64,000 nucleotides of DNA from Gnetum montanum (GCA_015680685.1 MNCI01015683.1:31005-95004); one strand, 5' to 3'; positions 35,929 to 47,900 are shown, counted from the stretch's first letter. Made by a program: numbers and translations. Notes: generated by a model from the letters alone, not told the origin.

Positions 35929-37060
35929 TCAGACGTAGAATGGCTTCAAGAACGAGTGATTAGTTGGATTTGTAAGCTCATGTCCTTCCATATCAGCTAG
36001 CTTGAATGCTCCATTGTCATATGCTTTGGTGACCAAGTAAGGCCCTTCCCAGTTGGCTGAGAATTTGTCCGAGTGTTCCTAAACGGCCTTAAGTATAAGG
36101 TCACCTTCTTTGATAGGGTGCTTATGAATGTCATGCCGATGTCGCTGCTGTTGTTGTTTTTGGTACCACTCAATTTGATCGAGCGCACGTATGCGTTCCT
36201 CCTCCACCGCATCCAGGTCAATGATGCACAGGTCATTGTTTTGCCCATCGTCGAGGAGTCCAAAAAGCACGATCCTTAGAGATGGTACCTGTAATTCCAG
36301 AGGTAAAACAGCTTCTGAATCATAAACAAGACTATATGGTGTTTTACTTGTTGAAGTTCGATGCATAGTACGGTATGCCCACAATGCGTATACCAATCGT
36401 TCATGCCATCTTCTCTTGCTTTGGGTAAGCATCTTTTTAAGTATTGCAATAATTGTTTTGTTTGTTGCCTCTGCTTGCCCGTTCCTCTGAGGATAGTAAG
36501 GGGATGAAAACGAGTGTTTGATCCCTAGACAGTCACAAAAGGTTTTGTTCTCGGCACTGCTAAATTGTTGCCCGTTGTTAGTGATGATTGTCATGGGAAT
36601 GCCAAAATGGGTTACAATGTTTTCGAGAACAAAGTTGCACACGTGTTTAGATGTAGTTTTTCGAACACTTCGTGAAATATTCGGTTGCGGTTATGATGAA
36701 ACTATGCCCTGCAGAAGATAAGGATGTTATTGGGCTGATAAGGTCCAACCCCCACTTTTGAAAGGGCCATGTGATTTGCGCCGTATGCAACTCATTTGGT
36801 CAGACATGGATTAGATTGCTCTGTTTTTGGTAGGTACTACATGTCTTAGCCTTAGAGAGACAGTCATACTCCATGTGTGGCCAATAGTAGCCTAAGCATC
36901 TTATCTTTGTTGCCATAGCTTTTGGCGCTCTGTGTCCTTCGCATAGTCCCTCATGTACCTGTTCAACGATGGTTTGGGCATTGGTACTACCAACGCATGT
37001 TAACAATATGCCTTCGTAAGATCTACAACACAATGTGTTCCCTACCAGGGTATACTGCTT
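35929..37060 (-). pseudogene. Integrase of element E
   Basis: The zinc region (37033-36800) has VHEGLCEGH, GYYWPHM and CSTYQK. The second cysteine of the CxxC pair is Tyr. The first catalytic Asp is in WGLDLISPI (about 36755). The core at 36642-36079 has TNNGQQF, where the family has (S/T)DNG, so the second catalytic Asp is Asn, a single G-to-A step. The Glu in NGQAEATN is kept. The C-terminal part ends FSANWEGPYLV, then a TGA at 35931-35929. A frameshift lies near 36650 and a TAG near 36080. Not functional as it stands. Confidence 0.85.
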
Positions 37061-39418
37061 AGAACGTTTTCGTATTGCATCCTTTTGTGCATTTGTTAGG
37101 TGTCATGGTGTTTCGCCCCGTAGAAGGTACTCTTTTATGTCATCATATCATTCTATCGCGTGTGTTGTACTAACAGACGCTATTGGCAACGTATCAAAGG
37201 TATCGATTATTGGTTCGGCACAATTGGCCATGGAGCTTGGTAATGTATGGAACATGTCTGGTGATATATTTAATGCTAATGTGGCTAACGCATCTACGAT
37301 GGTATTATCATTTCTAAGGACGTGTTGCACATCGATGTTTTCAAATTGCCTCATTAGGTGTTTTGCCAAGTCACAGTATGGTTGTAAATGTTGGGCTTTA
37401 CATATATAAACATCTGTGACTTGGTTTAAGACCAGTTGTGAGTCTCCTCTGACCACGAGCCGTGTGATGTCTGAAGCCAGTGCTACTATGAGACCTCTAA
37501 GGAGACCTTCGTACTCTGCTATGTTATTGGTACATCGAAAGTTAAAACGGTAAGCAAAGGGTCTGATCTCCCTAGAGGGATAGTTAATGACAGCGACTGC
37601 ACTTCCCCCTCGAGAGGTGGATGGTCCATCAAAGTTTAGAATGGCATCGTAGTCATTGGGCACTATGTCTATTGCAGTTATATTCTCATCCGAAAATTCT
37701 GGCTGTACTATTGCTTGATCGTGCATTGGTGACGTGGCCATTTGATTTGCTATGGCTTGGCCCTTAACTGATGATTGCGCTATGTAATGCAGGTCAAACT
37801 CGGCTGTCATGGCTTTCCAATGGGCTATCCGACTTATTTCGTAAATGTTTCCTATGATGGCCCTGAGCACATTATCCTTGCAAATTATGTTAACTTGGTT
37901 ACGGAAGAGGTAATGTCGCCATTTCCTTAAAGAAAAGACCAAAGCTAGACATGACTTCTCCACGTCGTTATACCTTTTCTTGTGGGCAACTAATGCGTGG
38001 CTTAAATAATATATAGGGACTTCAGTTTCTTCATCTTGTTTCTGGAAAAGCATAGACACGATTGACGAAAACAAAGTAGCGAGGTAGATGTAAAATGGTT
38101 TATTGTTTTGAGGTGGATAAACTGTGGGTAGTCGGGCAAGTGCCGTTTTAATATTATCGAATGCTTCTTGGCATTGTGGAGTCCATTCAAAATGGACGTT
38201 CTTGTGCAACAAGTGATTCATAGGTTTTAATTTGTCTGTTAGCTTCTCTATGAAACACCTAATAAACTGTAATCTACCTTGTAGACCTCAGAGTTCGGTA
38301 AGGTTGCTGGGTGGTTTTAGGTTTGTTATGGCCTTGACCTTATCAAGGTCTACTCGTATCCCTGCTTCTAAGGCTATGAATCCAAGCATTTTTCCTATTT
38401 TGACACCGAAGACACATTTCTTTGGGTTAAGCCTCAGTTCGTACTTTAAACAACGCTTTAATACTAAGTCGAGATCTTGTACATGTTGTTCCGCTGTTTT
38501 TGATTTAACCACAATGTCATCCACGTAATCGTTGAGTGAGTGTAACATGTAATCGCTAAAGATAAATGTCATCGCCCTTTGATATGTGGCCCTAGCGTTC
38601 TTGAGACCAAAGGGCATCATTTTGTAACAAAAGGTTCCCCATGGTGTCATAAAGGTTGTCCGAAGCTGATGCTCCGGGTTGATGTGTATTTGATTGTATC
38701 CCGAGAAGCCATCCATAAAAGATAATAGTGCATGCCCAGCAGTTGAGTCAACAAGTTGATCGATGCTGGGTAGGGGAAAATCATCTTTTATGGTTGCAAC
38801 ATTTAAATCTCGGAAGTCAATGCATAAGCGAATGCTTTCGTTCTTCTTCGAGACAATGACCATGTTGGATACCCACTCGGCGTAATCAACAACCCGAATG
38901 AAACCAGCCTAATAAAGCTTGGTGATATCATTACGGACTACCAATGCCACCTCAGGTTTAACCTTTTGTGCCTTTTGTTTTATCGGTCTCAATTTCGGAT
39001 CAAGGATAATGTTGTGCTAGACAATTCGAGGATCTAACTCGGGCATGTCCGTGTAAGACCAAGTGAATGCTTTTATATTTTCCCTAAGCACGTCCTAAAT
39101 GTTCTTGGCTAGTTGTGGTTTTAGTAATGTGCTTAATTTTAATATTTTAATTTCCCCATCGGGCATGGTGATGGGGGTTTCAATCATTGGGTCTTCGGTG
39201 ATATTTTCGGCTTCTATGTCAAGAGGTTTTGTCATACCTTTGTAGTTGTCTATCGTTTGCTATGTTGAGGCTATGGCTGCATCGTCCGTTGATGAACTTA
39301 AGTGGATGAGGTTTATGTTGATGTCCCTTGCAATTTTGCAATATGGTCCATCAATGATTAACGGTTCGGTTAAATGTTGGCGATCCATCAGGCTTGCTCC
39401 TACCAATAAACAGAAAGT
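37061..39418 (-). pseudogene. Reverse transcriptase, RNase H and archaeal-type RNase H of element E
   Basis: The frame is open from about 39418 to 37148 with stops but no frameshift. Stops include TAG near 39260, 39025 and 38910, and TGA near 38287 (CGA by one transition). RT motifs are RLCIDFRDLN, MDGFSGYNQIHI, GTFCYKMMPFGLKNARATYQ and YVDDIVVKS with the two catalytic aspartates. The gypsy RNase H follows (VPIYYLSHAL, VEKSCLALVF). Then a second RNase H has all four acidic positions: ILNFDG, NNIAEYEG, RGDSQLVL and TIVDALATLA. This second domain defines the Tat lineage. Protease is not adjacent: it lies 5.5 kb away, beyond the antisense gene. Confidence 0.92.
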
Positions 39419-39499
39419 AGAATGAGCTAATGGGTATCGTTCTATGTTCTTTGGAAATTTAAATTATGTGTACATGCTTGATGGTGGATTATCGTCGCA

Positions 39500-39618
39500 C
39501 CGAGACGCATGGCAGTTTAAGGCCGTACTAGGCCGTAATGGTAGTTTAAGGCCATACCGAGCCGTAATGGCAGTTTGACGCCGTACCGGGCCGTAACGGC
39601 AGTTTACGCTGGAATGTT
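39500..39618. repeat. Hairpin-repeat array 2 of element E
   Basis: Four units of the form AGTTTAAGGCC, 6 bases, GGCC (for example 39514-39534). The stem is GGCC/GGCC rather than GTC/GAC, so both arms have changed together relative to arrays 1 and 3. Confidence 0.65.
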
Positions 39619-39814
39619 CAGCGTAAACGCCTGAAATGGGGTTCACAGGGAAAGTGGGATGTAGTAATTTTATTTTTATTTTAAATATATATGTATTTTT
39701 TTATTATTGTTTGAGCAAATTTCACTGAAAATAAGTAAAAAGGCAAAAAAAAGGCAAAAAGTAGAAAAACGGGAGGCAACAGCGTCAGCAGCGGCAGCAG
39801 CGATGGCGGAGCGC

Positions 39815-39822
39815 TATATAAA
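39815..39822 (+). promoter_or_regulatory. TATA box of the antisense gene of element E
   Basis: TATATAAA in a GC-rich setting (GCGC before, GGGGGG after), about 300 bases ahead of the first good ATG (40119). Transcription would begin near 39848-39855, just before the GCGTAA-repeat leader. Confidence 0.7.
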
Positions 39823-39857
39823 GGGGGGAGGAACTTCATTTGTTATTGTATTGTGAG

Positions 39858-40118
39858 CGTAAGATCAGAGCGTAAAATATACAGTGTAAGCGTAAACCAT
39901 TGAACCCTAGCGTAAGCGTAAGCGTAAGCGTAAGCGTGAGCGTGAGCGTGAGCGTGAGCATAGAACCCAAACCTTGAGCATAGATGCCAGCAACCGAACC
40001 TCATTGTAGATGTAGAGCATAGAATTCTAGCGTCGGCGTAGAGACTCAAACTCCAGCGTAGGCATAAACAGTTTCACCCTCAGCGTAAACTATCGATCCC
40101 AGCGTAGAGGACACCGAG
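39858..40118 (+). repeat. GCGTAA-type repeat leader of the antisense gene
   Basis: The hexamer GCGTAA or GCGTGA is repeated four plus four times without interruption at 39910-39957. Dispersed GCGTA words continue to 40105. The region contains no ATG that gives a long frame before 40119. It lies between the TATA box and the first coding exon, so it is probably the 5' untranslated leader. Confidence 0.6.
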
Positions 40119-40319
40119 ATGGGCAAAGGTAAGGAAGTGGAAGGGTAGGGGAGGAAGGGTCCTGACTTGACCTTCGCAGAGGAGAGCGAAGCCATGCTGC
40201 AATGCCTACCCAGGCCAAGGATTCCATCATGGCCTGGATCGTCACGCAGGTAGGCTTTGATTCTATCGTTGTTGATTTTTTTTTGCTTGTGCATGTTTCG
40301 TAGTGTAGACAATCTCGTA

Positions 40320-40880
40320 GAGGGCCTCAGCGTATACGCCGAGCGTAAAGAGTTAGCGTAGAGGGTTTCAGCGTATACACCGAATATGAGTTAGCGTAGG
40401 CGTAGACTATCATGGCGTAATTTGTTTTCAGTGCACAGCGTAAACACTTTTCTTGCACTAAGCGTAGATGATTTTATCAACGTATATGCTAAAGGTTATT
40501 ATGGCGTATACGCTAAGGGTTTCTACAGCGTATACGCTAAGAGTAAACAGTTCATTCTTTCAAGTATGGTACAGTGTGGACCTATTTTCATGTAAACTAT
40601 TTTTGGCGTAAACTGTTTGTTCAGTGTCTAGCATAGGCTATTTACGCTGAAGGATCCTATGGCATATACGCTGAGGGTTTCTACAGCGTATACGCTGACT
40701 GTAAAAGGTTCGGTCGACAACATAAACAGTTCGTTTTCAACATATACGCCGGGTTAGGCAGCATATAGGTTGAGCGTAAACAATTTTTTTGTCAGCATAT
40801 ACGCTGAGTTAAGCAGCGTATTCGCTGAGTGTAAATAGTTTTTGTCAGCGTATACATTGAGTTAAGCAACGTATACATCG
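40320..40880. repeat. GCGTATACGC motif cluster in intron 1 of the antisense gene
   Basis: Perfect palindromes lie at 40330, 40504, 40528 and 40686, among about fifteen variants (GCATATACGC, GCGTATTCGC and others) in 560 bases. It is the same motif as in both LTRs of element E. The rest of the intron (40250-40992) holds nothing else. Confidence 0.8.
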
Positions 40881-42979
40881 AGCGTAAACAGTTTGCAATC
40901 TTTCCTAAGTGTCAGTTTACGATGTGAACTTTTATTTTTCATGTCGTTTTGATGCATGGCTGATTTTACGATGGGATTCAGGTTGCTTGTAGGGATACTA
41001 AGCCTTTTCTCCTCGTTGTTGAGCTCGTTGGGGTGTTAACATGGTTTGGCCCCGTTGAGGCTGATGAGCCTACCCCGAATCTAACTGTTGACAATAATGG
41101 GGTCTGGTTCAGAGAAGGTGCATGTGAATTTTTGGCCTTCATGTTGGACAACTTCGAAGTGGTTGTCTGGTCGAACCTGAGTGAACTGGTGGCACGGAGC
41201 GTGCTTGAGGCCATGCTTCCGGGAGCCGCGGGGGGTGTCATGATCTTCATAGAAGACATCGATAAGGGGCCATTTGTGAATGAGGATGGTTCTTCCCAAG
41301 GACCCAGGTCTACACGCCCGTTAGCGCATGTGTGGGCACAATTGTCACGAGGACAGGACTACTTCAACAACACTTTATTCTTAGCTACTCGTGCACACAC
41401 ACTGTTCCAGAACCCTCCTGGGATAGTGTATCGAGTGGATAGGTAGGACCATTTAAATTTGTTGTTTCTTTTTTCCATTTGGTATTATGCTTCTATTTTG
41501 ACATCTATTTGTTTGTAGGCCTAAAGTTAACCCGAACAGAATGTGTGTTGAGGATGAAGGGCTTGCTCTAGCTTGCACTGCTCTAGAGGCATTTATGGTA
41601 GGTCGCACCCTTCATGGAGCCGTATTAGGTCAAACGAAGGTTGCTATTATTCATTTTCACAAACATTTCTCTAGAGCATTCGCGATGTGCCAAAGCTCAT
41701 GGATGGTTGCATGAAGATTGGTTAGAAAAGGGACCAATCTTCCCCTGTGACTCTGGCTTAGGTAGCACATCCAAGTCCACAACCAACGGTAACTAAAAAC
41801 ATTTCCTAGATGTGTTAACGTGTTTGTTCAACTGTCAGGAGTTATACTGATATGATAATCTCAAATTATATTTGTAGTTGATGTACCTCCTGGTGGGGAC
41901 CCTGTCACAATTGGGCAAACTGAGACTACCCTGTCAATGAAGTTTAGATAGGTGACTAAGGCTTAAAAATGGTTGCATAACCATGCCCCTCCATCTATTG
42001 TTCGTTGCTTAGACAATGTCGGCCTTATGGAGTTCTTCACGACCCCGAGTCTTGATGTATCAATAGCAGAAATGATCGGGATCGTGGATTCTTTCAATGA
42101 GTCTGTCTCCTACTACAGCACCCGGATTAAGGGTGTTAAGGTAGTTTTCCATCTATCGCCTGAATTATTTTTGAACTTATTTGGGGTACCGGGAGATGGC
42201 ATAAGTGTAGTTTTAGATAGGGCTCATAAAGAGCTCCAAACGGTTCGTGAATTGGAGGACTGGTTAGGCGTGGCCAAGGGTGCCAAGGGATTCCCAATGC
42301 AGGGGAAATCAAAGGTCAAGGAGGTGAATGAACTATATCCCCTGTTCAGGGTGCGGGTATTCCCCAAATCCCTTTCCTAGGTATGGAGTCTTGGGGTCGA
42401 AGCTGTACGCGTCATGCGAACTATCCTAGAAACCGAAATGCACTATAATTGGGCCCAATTTTTGTTGGTGGGCCTACATAAGGAGATAGTGCAATTGCGT
42501 TCGAATGTTGAGGCATAGTCCCACTTCACCTTTGCCTTCTTTGCCAGTTACCTTCGCTGCTTGGCTGAGTTTCTGGTAGTTCGCGCAGACAACAAGTATG
42601 TTCTACGGGATCGGGGTCAACTATCCCACCCGTGGATCAACCACTTATTTGAGACAGCCAAGTCCCAGGATGTGCCTGAGGAAATTGATGAATCCATCTC
42701 TATCACAACAAGGGGGTCATCTGGCACCTCAATCCATACACGTGACAATTTGGGATTGGAGCCATACGACGTACCCTATACTGCAAAAAGAGCAGAACGG
42801 GTCATCAAAGAGACTGTTGGCCAGGCCAAATCGAAGCTGAAAAGGCACGAATGCCCAACTGAAGAAGTCTCGAATGTGAGCGAGCCATGAGTAAAGCGCA
42901 TACGATTTAAGATGCCTGGTAAGTAGACTTCGCACACTTATTGCTTTATTGTTTTCATTTTGTTCATAATTTTTACTTC

Positions 42980-43348
42980 NNNNNNNNNNNNNNNNNNNNN
43001 NNNNNNNNNNNNNNNNNNNNNNNNNNNNNNNNNNNNNNNNNNNNNNNNNNNNNNNNNNNNNNNNNNNNNNNNNNNNNNNNNNNNNNNNNNNNNNNNNNNN
43101 NNNNNNNNNNNNNNNNNNNNNNNNNNNNNNNNNNNNNNNNNNNNNNNNNNNNNNNNNNNNNNNNNNNNNNNNNNNNNNNNNNNNNNNNNNNNNNNNNNNN
43201 NNNNNNNNNNNNNNNNNNNNNNNNNNNNNNNNNNNNNNNNNNNNNNNNNNNNNNNNNNNNNNNNNNNNNNNNNNNNNNNNNNNNNNNNNNNNNNNNNNNN
43301 NNNNNNNNNNNNNNNNNNNNNNNNNNNNNNNNNNNNNNNNNNNNNNNN
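42980..43348. other. Assembly gap (369 N) in intron 5 of the antisense gene
   Basis: A run of N between the exon 5 donor (42919) and the exon 6 acceptor (43386-43387). The reading phase is kept across it, so no exon need be missing, but a small exon of three-base multiple could be hidden. Confidence 0.95.
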
Positions 43349-44644
43349 TTTTTGTTGCCTTAACGTTTGATCTTTTCATATGCATAGGTGCCAAACTGAT
43401 GTGGGATCCTTCTGAGACCATCAGCATAGAGAGTTTACCCACACTATCCCCGAAAGTGGAGCAGGTGCCAAGACCTATTTATGAAGAGGTGGCGGAAGGC
43501 CTTGTGCACAACACCAAGTCACTGTGGACCTGTAGGCATTCTGTCGAATAGTTGTGGCTACAGATTCAAGCAAAGGAAAAGGAAGTCTCTGAGTTGTCGG
43601 TTGAACGTGAGGATCTTAAGGCTCGATATGAATTCACCTTTGCCAAACTAAGCGGTGATCGCTCTTGGCGGACCTCTGAGGTTACATATACCAGGTATTG
43701 GAATCTGCTCAATCCTCATGCATCACTAACACAAAGACTAGCAGAGTGTAAGGCCCAAATAGATCTCCTGAACCTCAAATGTCAAGACTGGAAAGCTTTT
43801 GCTTCCAAGGTTTGCAAGTGGGGTCAGGATGAGAAGAACCACAAACATCATTACAAAAAGTCGTTAAAGGAAGTTTCCATTGAAAAGCAGCAACTAGAAA
43901 TGTTTGTGGAGGGTTTGGGTCTGCGCTCTGCTTTTGATACTTTCGCCCAAAACACAACTGTTGAGATGGAGTTGCCTACAAGGGTGATTACGACTTCTTC
44001 TGGGGAAGTGTTTGTGGGTGAATTCCCTCTGAAACATCCTACCTGGTCGGCTATTGACAAGGGAAAGGCCTTGGCAGACGTTGACCTAGGCCTTGATGGG
44101 ACAGATTGGACTAGTGTCTCAGAAGAGGAAATCCTTCGTCGGCTAGAATTTGGCTTAGGGGGATCTCCTATGGTAAGTATTTTGTCATGATGAAATTGAT
44201 TTGCTAAACAATGTTTGAAATTTTGGCATTCTCTTATTCTTACATTGATTATCTCCTTTTTCTTTTCAGGATGAACGCGGTGATGATGTCCAAGAAGCTG
44301 GCCCCAGTGGAGCGGGAGTCCCTGATGCCCGCGGATCTAAAGGGGACGATCCTCCCGTCCCAGATGCTTAGTTTTTAGTTTTTTTTTTTAGTTTTTTTTT
44401 GTGTAATTATCCTGGTTCAAATTTATATGGGAATTGTAAACTAAAAATCTTGAGATGGACGAAAACTGTTGACGCTTGTAATTGTACATCACTGCATGTA
44501 AAAAAAAATTTGTTGATTTTGAGTTTAATTGCACACACGACAAGGAAATGTAAAATGTTTTGGTTTATTTTTCATTTGTTTTAAGTGTAATGCGCGGACA
44601 TAATTATAAATGATAAGCAAAAAGAAAAACAAAGTATAAGTGTA

Positions 44645-44900
44645 CAAACTAGTTTAAGGTCATTTCGGGCCACATGTGTAGTTTAAGGCCATTTCGGGCC
44701 CCAGCGTAAACAAGGCATATTTCGGATGACACGGGTGGATTTCTCAATTGACCGACCATTACTGATCGTGGCTAGTTTTATGTCGTTGCAGACATGATAG
44801 TTTAACGTCATTTCAGACTCGGAGTGTAGTTTAATGTCTTTTCTAATTTATTGTAGTTTAACGTCATTTCGGACAAGTTGTAGTTTAACGTCATTTCGGA
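44645..44900. repeat. Hairpin-repeat array 3 of element E
   Basis: Six or seven units of AGTTTAACGTCATTTCGGAC (44855-44874 and others) and the variants AGTTTAAGGTCATTTCGGGC and AGTTTAAGGCCATTTCGGGC (44651-44700). It lies between the 3' end of the antisense gene and the 3' end of gag-pro. Confidence 0.7.
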
Positions 44901-44911
44901 TAATTACATTA

Positions 44912-47900
44912 TTATTTTAGGAGTTTTTTAATATTTTTCTTTTTAATGTCGGGAGCGGAGTTAGCGGGTATGATTCTATATTCGGCGTCCCCTTCGCTGA
45001 TTACATTGAATGGTAATTCGACCCAAGGGACGTCTGACGGAACGGTTCCCGCGTCAGTGTTTTCTTGCGTTTTATTATTTGTTGTGAGTTCTGTATTAGT
45101 TTCTGATTGAGGAGGTATATGTACAATGTTAGGTATAGGTATTTCTGTTTTGGGTGAATCTTGTTCTGTGTTTAAAGGATTGACGCCTACCGATTGTTGT
45201 TCATTTATGTCTTGCTGCCTAGGCTCTTCGAGCTTGACCTCTGAGCCTTGGTTTGTGTCTATGTATGATGAAATAATGGGTGTAGCAGCTTCCCCGTGTA
45301 TGATGATTTCACCACCTTCATAAGGCAAATGAATCTCTTGGTGTATAGGGGATGAGACTACTTTCAGCTGGGCTAACCAGGGCCTTCCGAATATTAGGTT
45401 GAATCCTAGCATTTCATCGATTACTACGAAGTCGGCGGATGTGGGGAATTGGTCTCCTACTATGAAGTCTAAGTTGATTGTACCCTTAACCATCACACAC
45501 AACCCACTGAATGATTTTAGGCATGTGGTTGCAGTTGGTCTGATCAACTCCGTAAGCCCAAGTTGTTCAACGATGGGATATGGTACTCCGTTTGTTGCAG
45601 CTCCATCATCTACATGGACCCTATGTATTTTGAATTGGTTCACCCGTATTGTTATGAACATGGGGGCTGTTGTTGTCTCCCCTGTTTTCTTATCCACCTT
45701 AATGTTATCATTGTGAAAACTTAGTGGTTTGGAAGTTGACCCTTGGGGCCAGTACATTACCGCATGAATGGAGGGTTCATTTGGGGGTAAGTGCTCGCTT
45801 ACTGGGATCGAGGTTAACATGCGTACTAAAGCTTCACAATGTGTTTGGGATGTTAGAACTAAGTCATACAAGCTTAGTGAAGTGTTCTTTTGCTTGAGTG
45901 CTTGTGTGACTTGTGTTAAAGCTGTTGCTAAGTCTCTACCATTGGGCGTGTTTTTATCAGCGGTTACTGGGTCCATTGGGCCCAACAGTTTTTTTTCATG
46001 CTTCGTTGGTCTGTCGTTTTTGCTCAGAGCCATTGTTTTAGATGTATCAGGTTTTTTAGATGGTTCACCCTTGTGGCCTACGTTTGGTTGACTGTTAGAT
46101 GGCATCATGGGTACTACTTTAAGTGGAGTGGGTTTAGGTGGCCCTAAGGCTAACCATTGATGCTCCTTCTCCAAGCATTCCCGTGTAAGCTTATCTACTA
46201 AGCGTTCTCACGTGTGGCGTGGAGGTGGAGTTGGTTTTGAGGCCTCAGGTTGCCTTGGGATTCGTACTACGTATGGAGTCGGGTGGAGCTGCAATTGGAC
46301 AGTCGGATATGGTTGAGCAGAAGGTTGGCTAGGCACCCTGATGACATAAGGACTGGGTTTACTTTGCATTTGGGAGGTGGAGGATTGGTAATCGTTAGGA
46401 CTTTCGAATGTCCTAACAATGTATGGGGTTGGTTTAAGCAGAGGTTAGACCTCCACTGTTGCGACTGCAGGTAGCACTCGGACTACGAAAGGGGCAGGCT
46501 GAGTAGGAGGGGTTGGTAGATTTGAGGTAGTGACGGTGGGAGGTACACGCATGATATATGGTTTTTGCGGGGTGTATGATGGTTGAGGCATGGATGTTGA
46601 GGCAGCAGGAGGAACACGGACTACAAATGGCTTGTTAGGTGTTTGTTGTTCATAGTTTGAGTGGATGGTGTTGACGTTAGGTATTTCAGATTCATCATCC
46701 AGGTAGATTGTGTTAATAACGTATGGTACCTCTTTGGTGTTCAAAGGGTCTTTATACACCCCCATAGCTTGGTTCTGCAGTTGGACCGGGTTGGCCTCAT
46801 CAAAAGTGATTTGGCCCCCGTCGATCATTCGTTGTATGTCCTTCTTCAGGGTGAAAAAGTAATCCATGTTGTGCCCATTACGTTGGTGGTAATAGCAGAA
46901 GTGATCCATTCTAAAATGTTTGGGTACTAGGGGCTCATCCGACATTGCTAAGCTTGGGTTCTGAACCAGTTGACAGAACCGGTCATGTCTCTACATAGTA
47001 GTAGGGGATAACTGTTTGTGTTTCATTAATCCAGCTTTTAGGAGTTGATCAAATAGCTGGGATGGCTTCATAGGCAACGACGTATATTGGGAGGGTTCTT
47101 TCCTCTCAAAGTTTCTCGTACAATTTTGTGTTGGATTCTGCGATGATGATGATTCTGGTGCAGTCGCAGGGATACGTTTTCTGTAATTAGTAGGGGCCAT
47201 CGATGATTTGTTTTGTTCTGCTACATTTGGTTGTTGCGTTTCCGCTATTGCCACTATAGTTTATTTAGCCTTTTCTTTATCCTTTTTACTATGTTGATTT
47301 CTAAAGGCTAGGTACATAGGATCATGGCTATTTTGAGCCGCCTCCTCTATATTTTTAATTTGTACAAAGGCTTGGTTAAGGTTACGCACATTGAGGTAAT
47401 ATAGCTTAGATTTGAAAAAATCATTAATAGCTCCCTTTTGAATGGTGAGCAGATATGTCTGAGGGATTGACTCGTGTAGCTCATTGAGAGCAACACTCCA
47501 CCTCTGAATGAATTTTTGTACAAGTTCTAGCAGAGCTTGTTTAACCTATATAAGGCTATCTAGTGTCGCTTCAGGTTTCAAGTTATACTTGAACCTGGTC
47601 ACGAATTGATGTAACAGCTCTTCCAAGGAGAATATGGAATTTCTCGGCAAGGTCCAGTACCAATCGAGTGCTCTCCCGGTGAGGGACATAGGGAACACTC
47701 GCAAAATGGCATGTGGCCATGCCTGGAGTAATGCACACTCTAACCTGAATGTTATAAGATGAGCATTGGGGTCTGTTTCCCCGTTATATTTAGTTAGTGT
47801 AGGTAATGATATATCTTTGGGCAAGGTTAGGGGCAGGATGGAAGGGCTGATGGGATCATCGTGATAGAAGTCCACTACCTTCAACTCTCCGTCAACAGCC

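Larger units (their letters stand above)
40119..44371 (+). pseudogene. Antisense gene of element E: FCP1/NIF-like HAD domain, transposon-associated middle domain, coiled-coil tail; seven exons
   Basis: Exons as read: 40119-40249, 40993-41442, 41519-41597, 41675-41788, 41878-42918, 43388-44172 and 44270-44371, all with GT-AG introns. Phases match at every junction except intron 4, which is off by one base. About 900 codons. Exons 2-4 give an NLI-interacting-factor (FCP1-like phosphatase) fold: KPFLLVVELVGVLTW at motif I, GACEFLAFMLDNFEVVVWSN, then NNTLFLATRAHTLFQNPP at motif III and ALEAFMSIRDV. The catalytic DxD is ELV and the DD of motif III is AT, so a phosphatase activity is not expected. 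Exon 5 resembles plant transposon-associated proteins (VFHLSPELFLNLFGVPGDG). Exon 6 is helical and charged (coiled coil). In-frame stops (40146, 41723, 41759, 41949, 41964, 42378, 42516, 42888 and 43549) all fit C-to-T in CAG, CAA or CGA. Confidence 0.75.

Noticed and set aside
39843-40049. Minus-strand ORF with alternating His-Ala and Tyr-Ala repeats
   Set aside because: It is the translation of the GCGTAA/GCGTGA hexamer array in another frame. The array has a better explanation as leader of the plus-strand gene.
42941-43442. ORFs spanning the run of N
   Set aside because: Open only because N cannot make a stop.
44399-44584. Short plus-strand ORF after the antisense gene
   Set aside because: It lies in the presumed 3' untranslated part (T-rich, after the stop at 44371) and has no domain.
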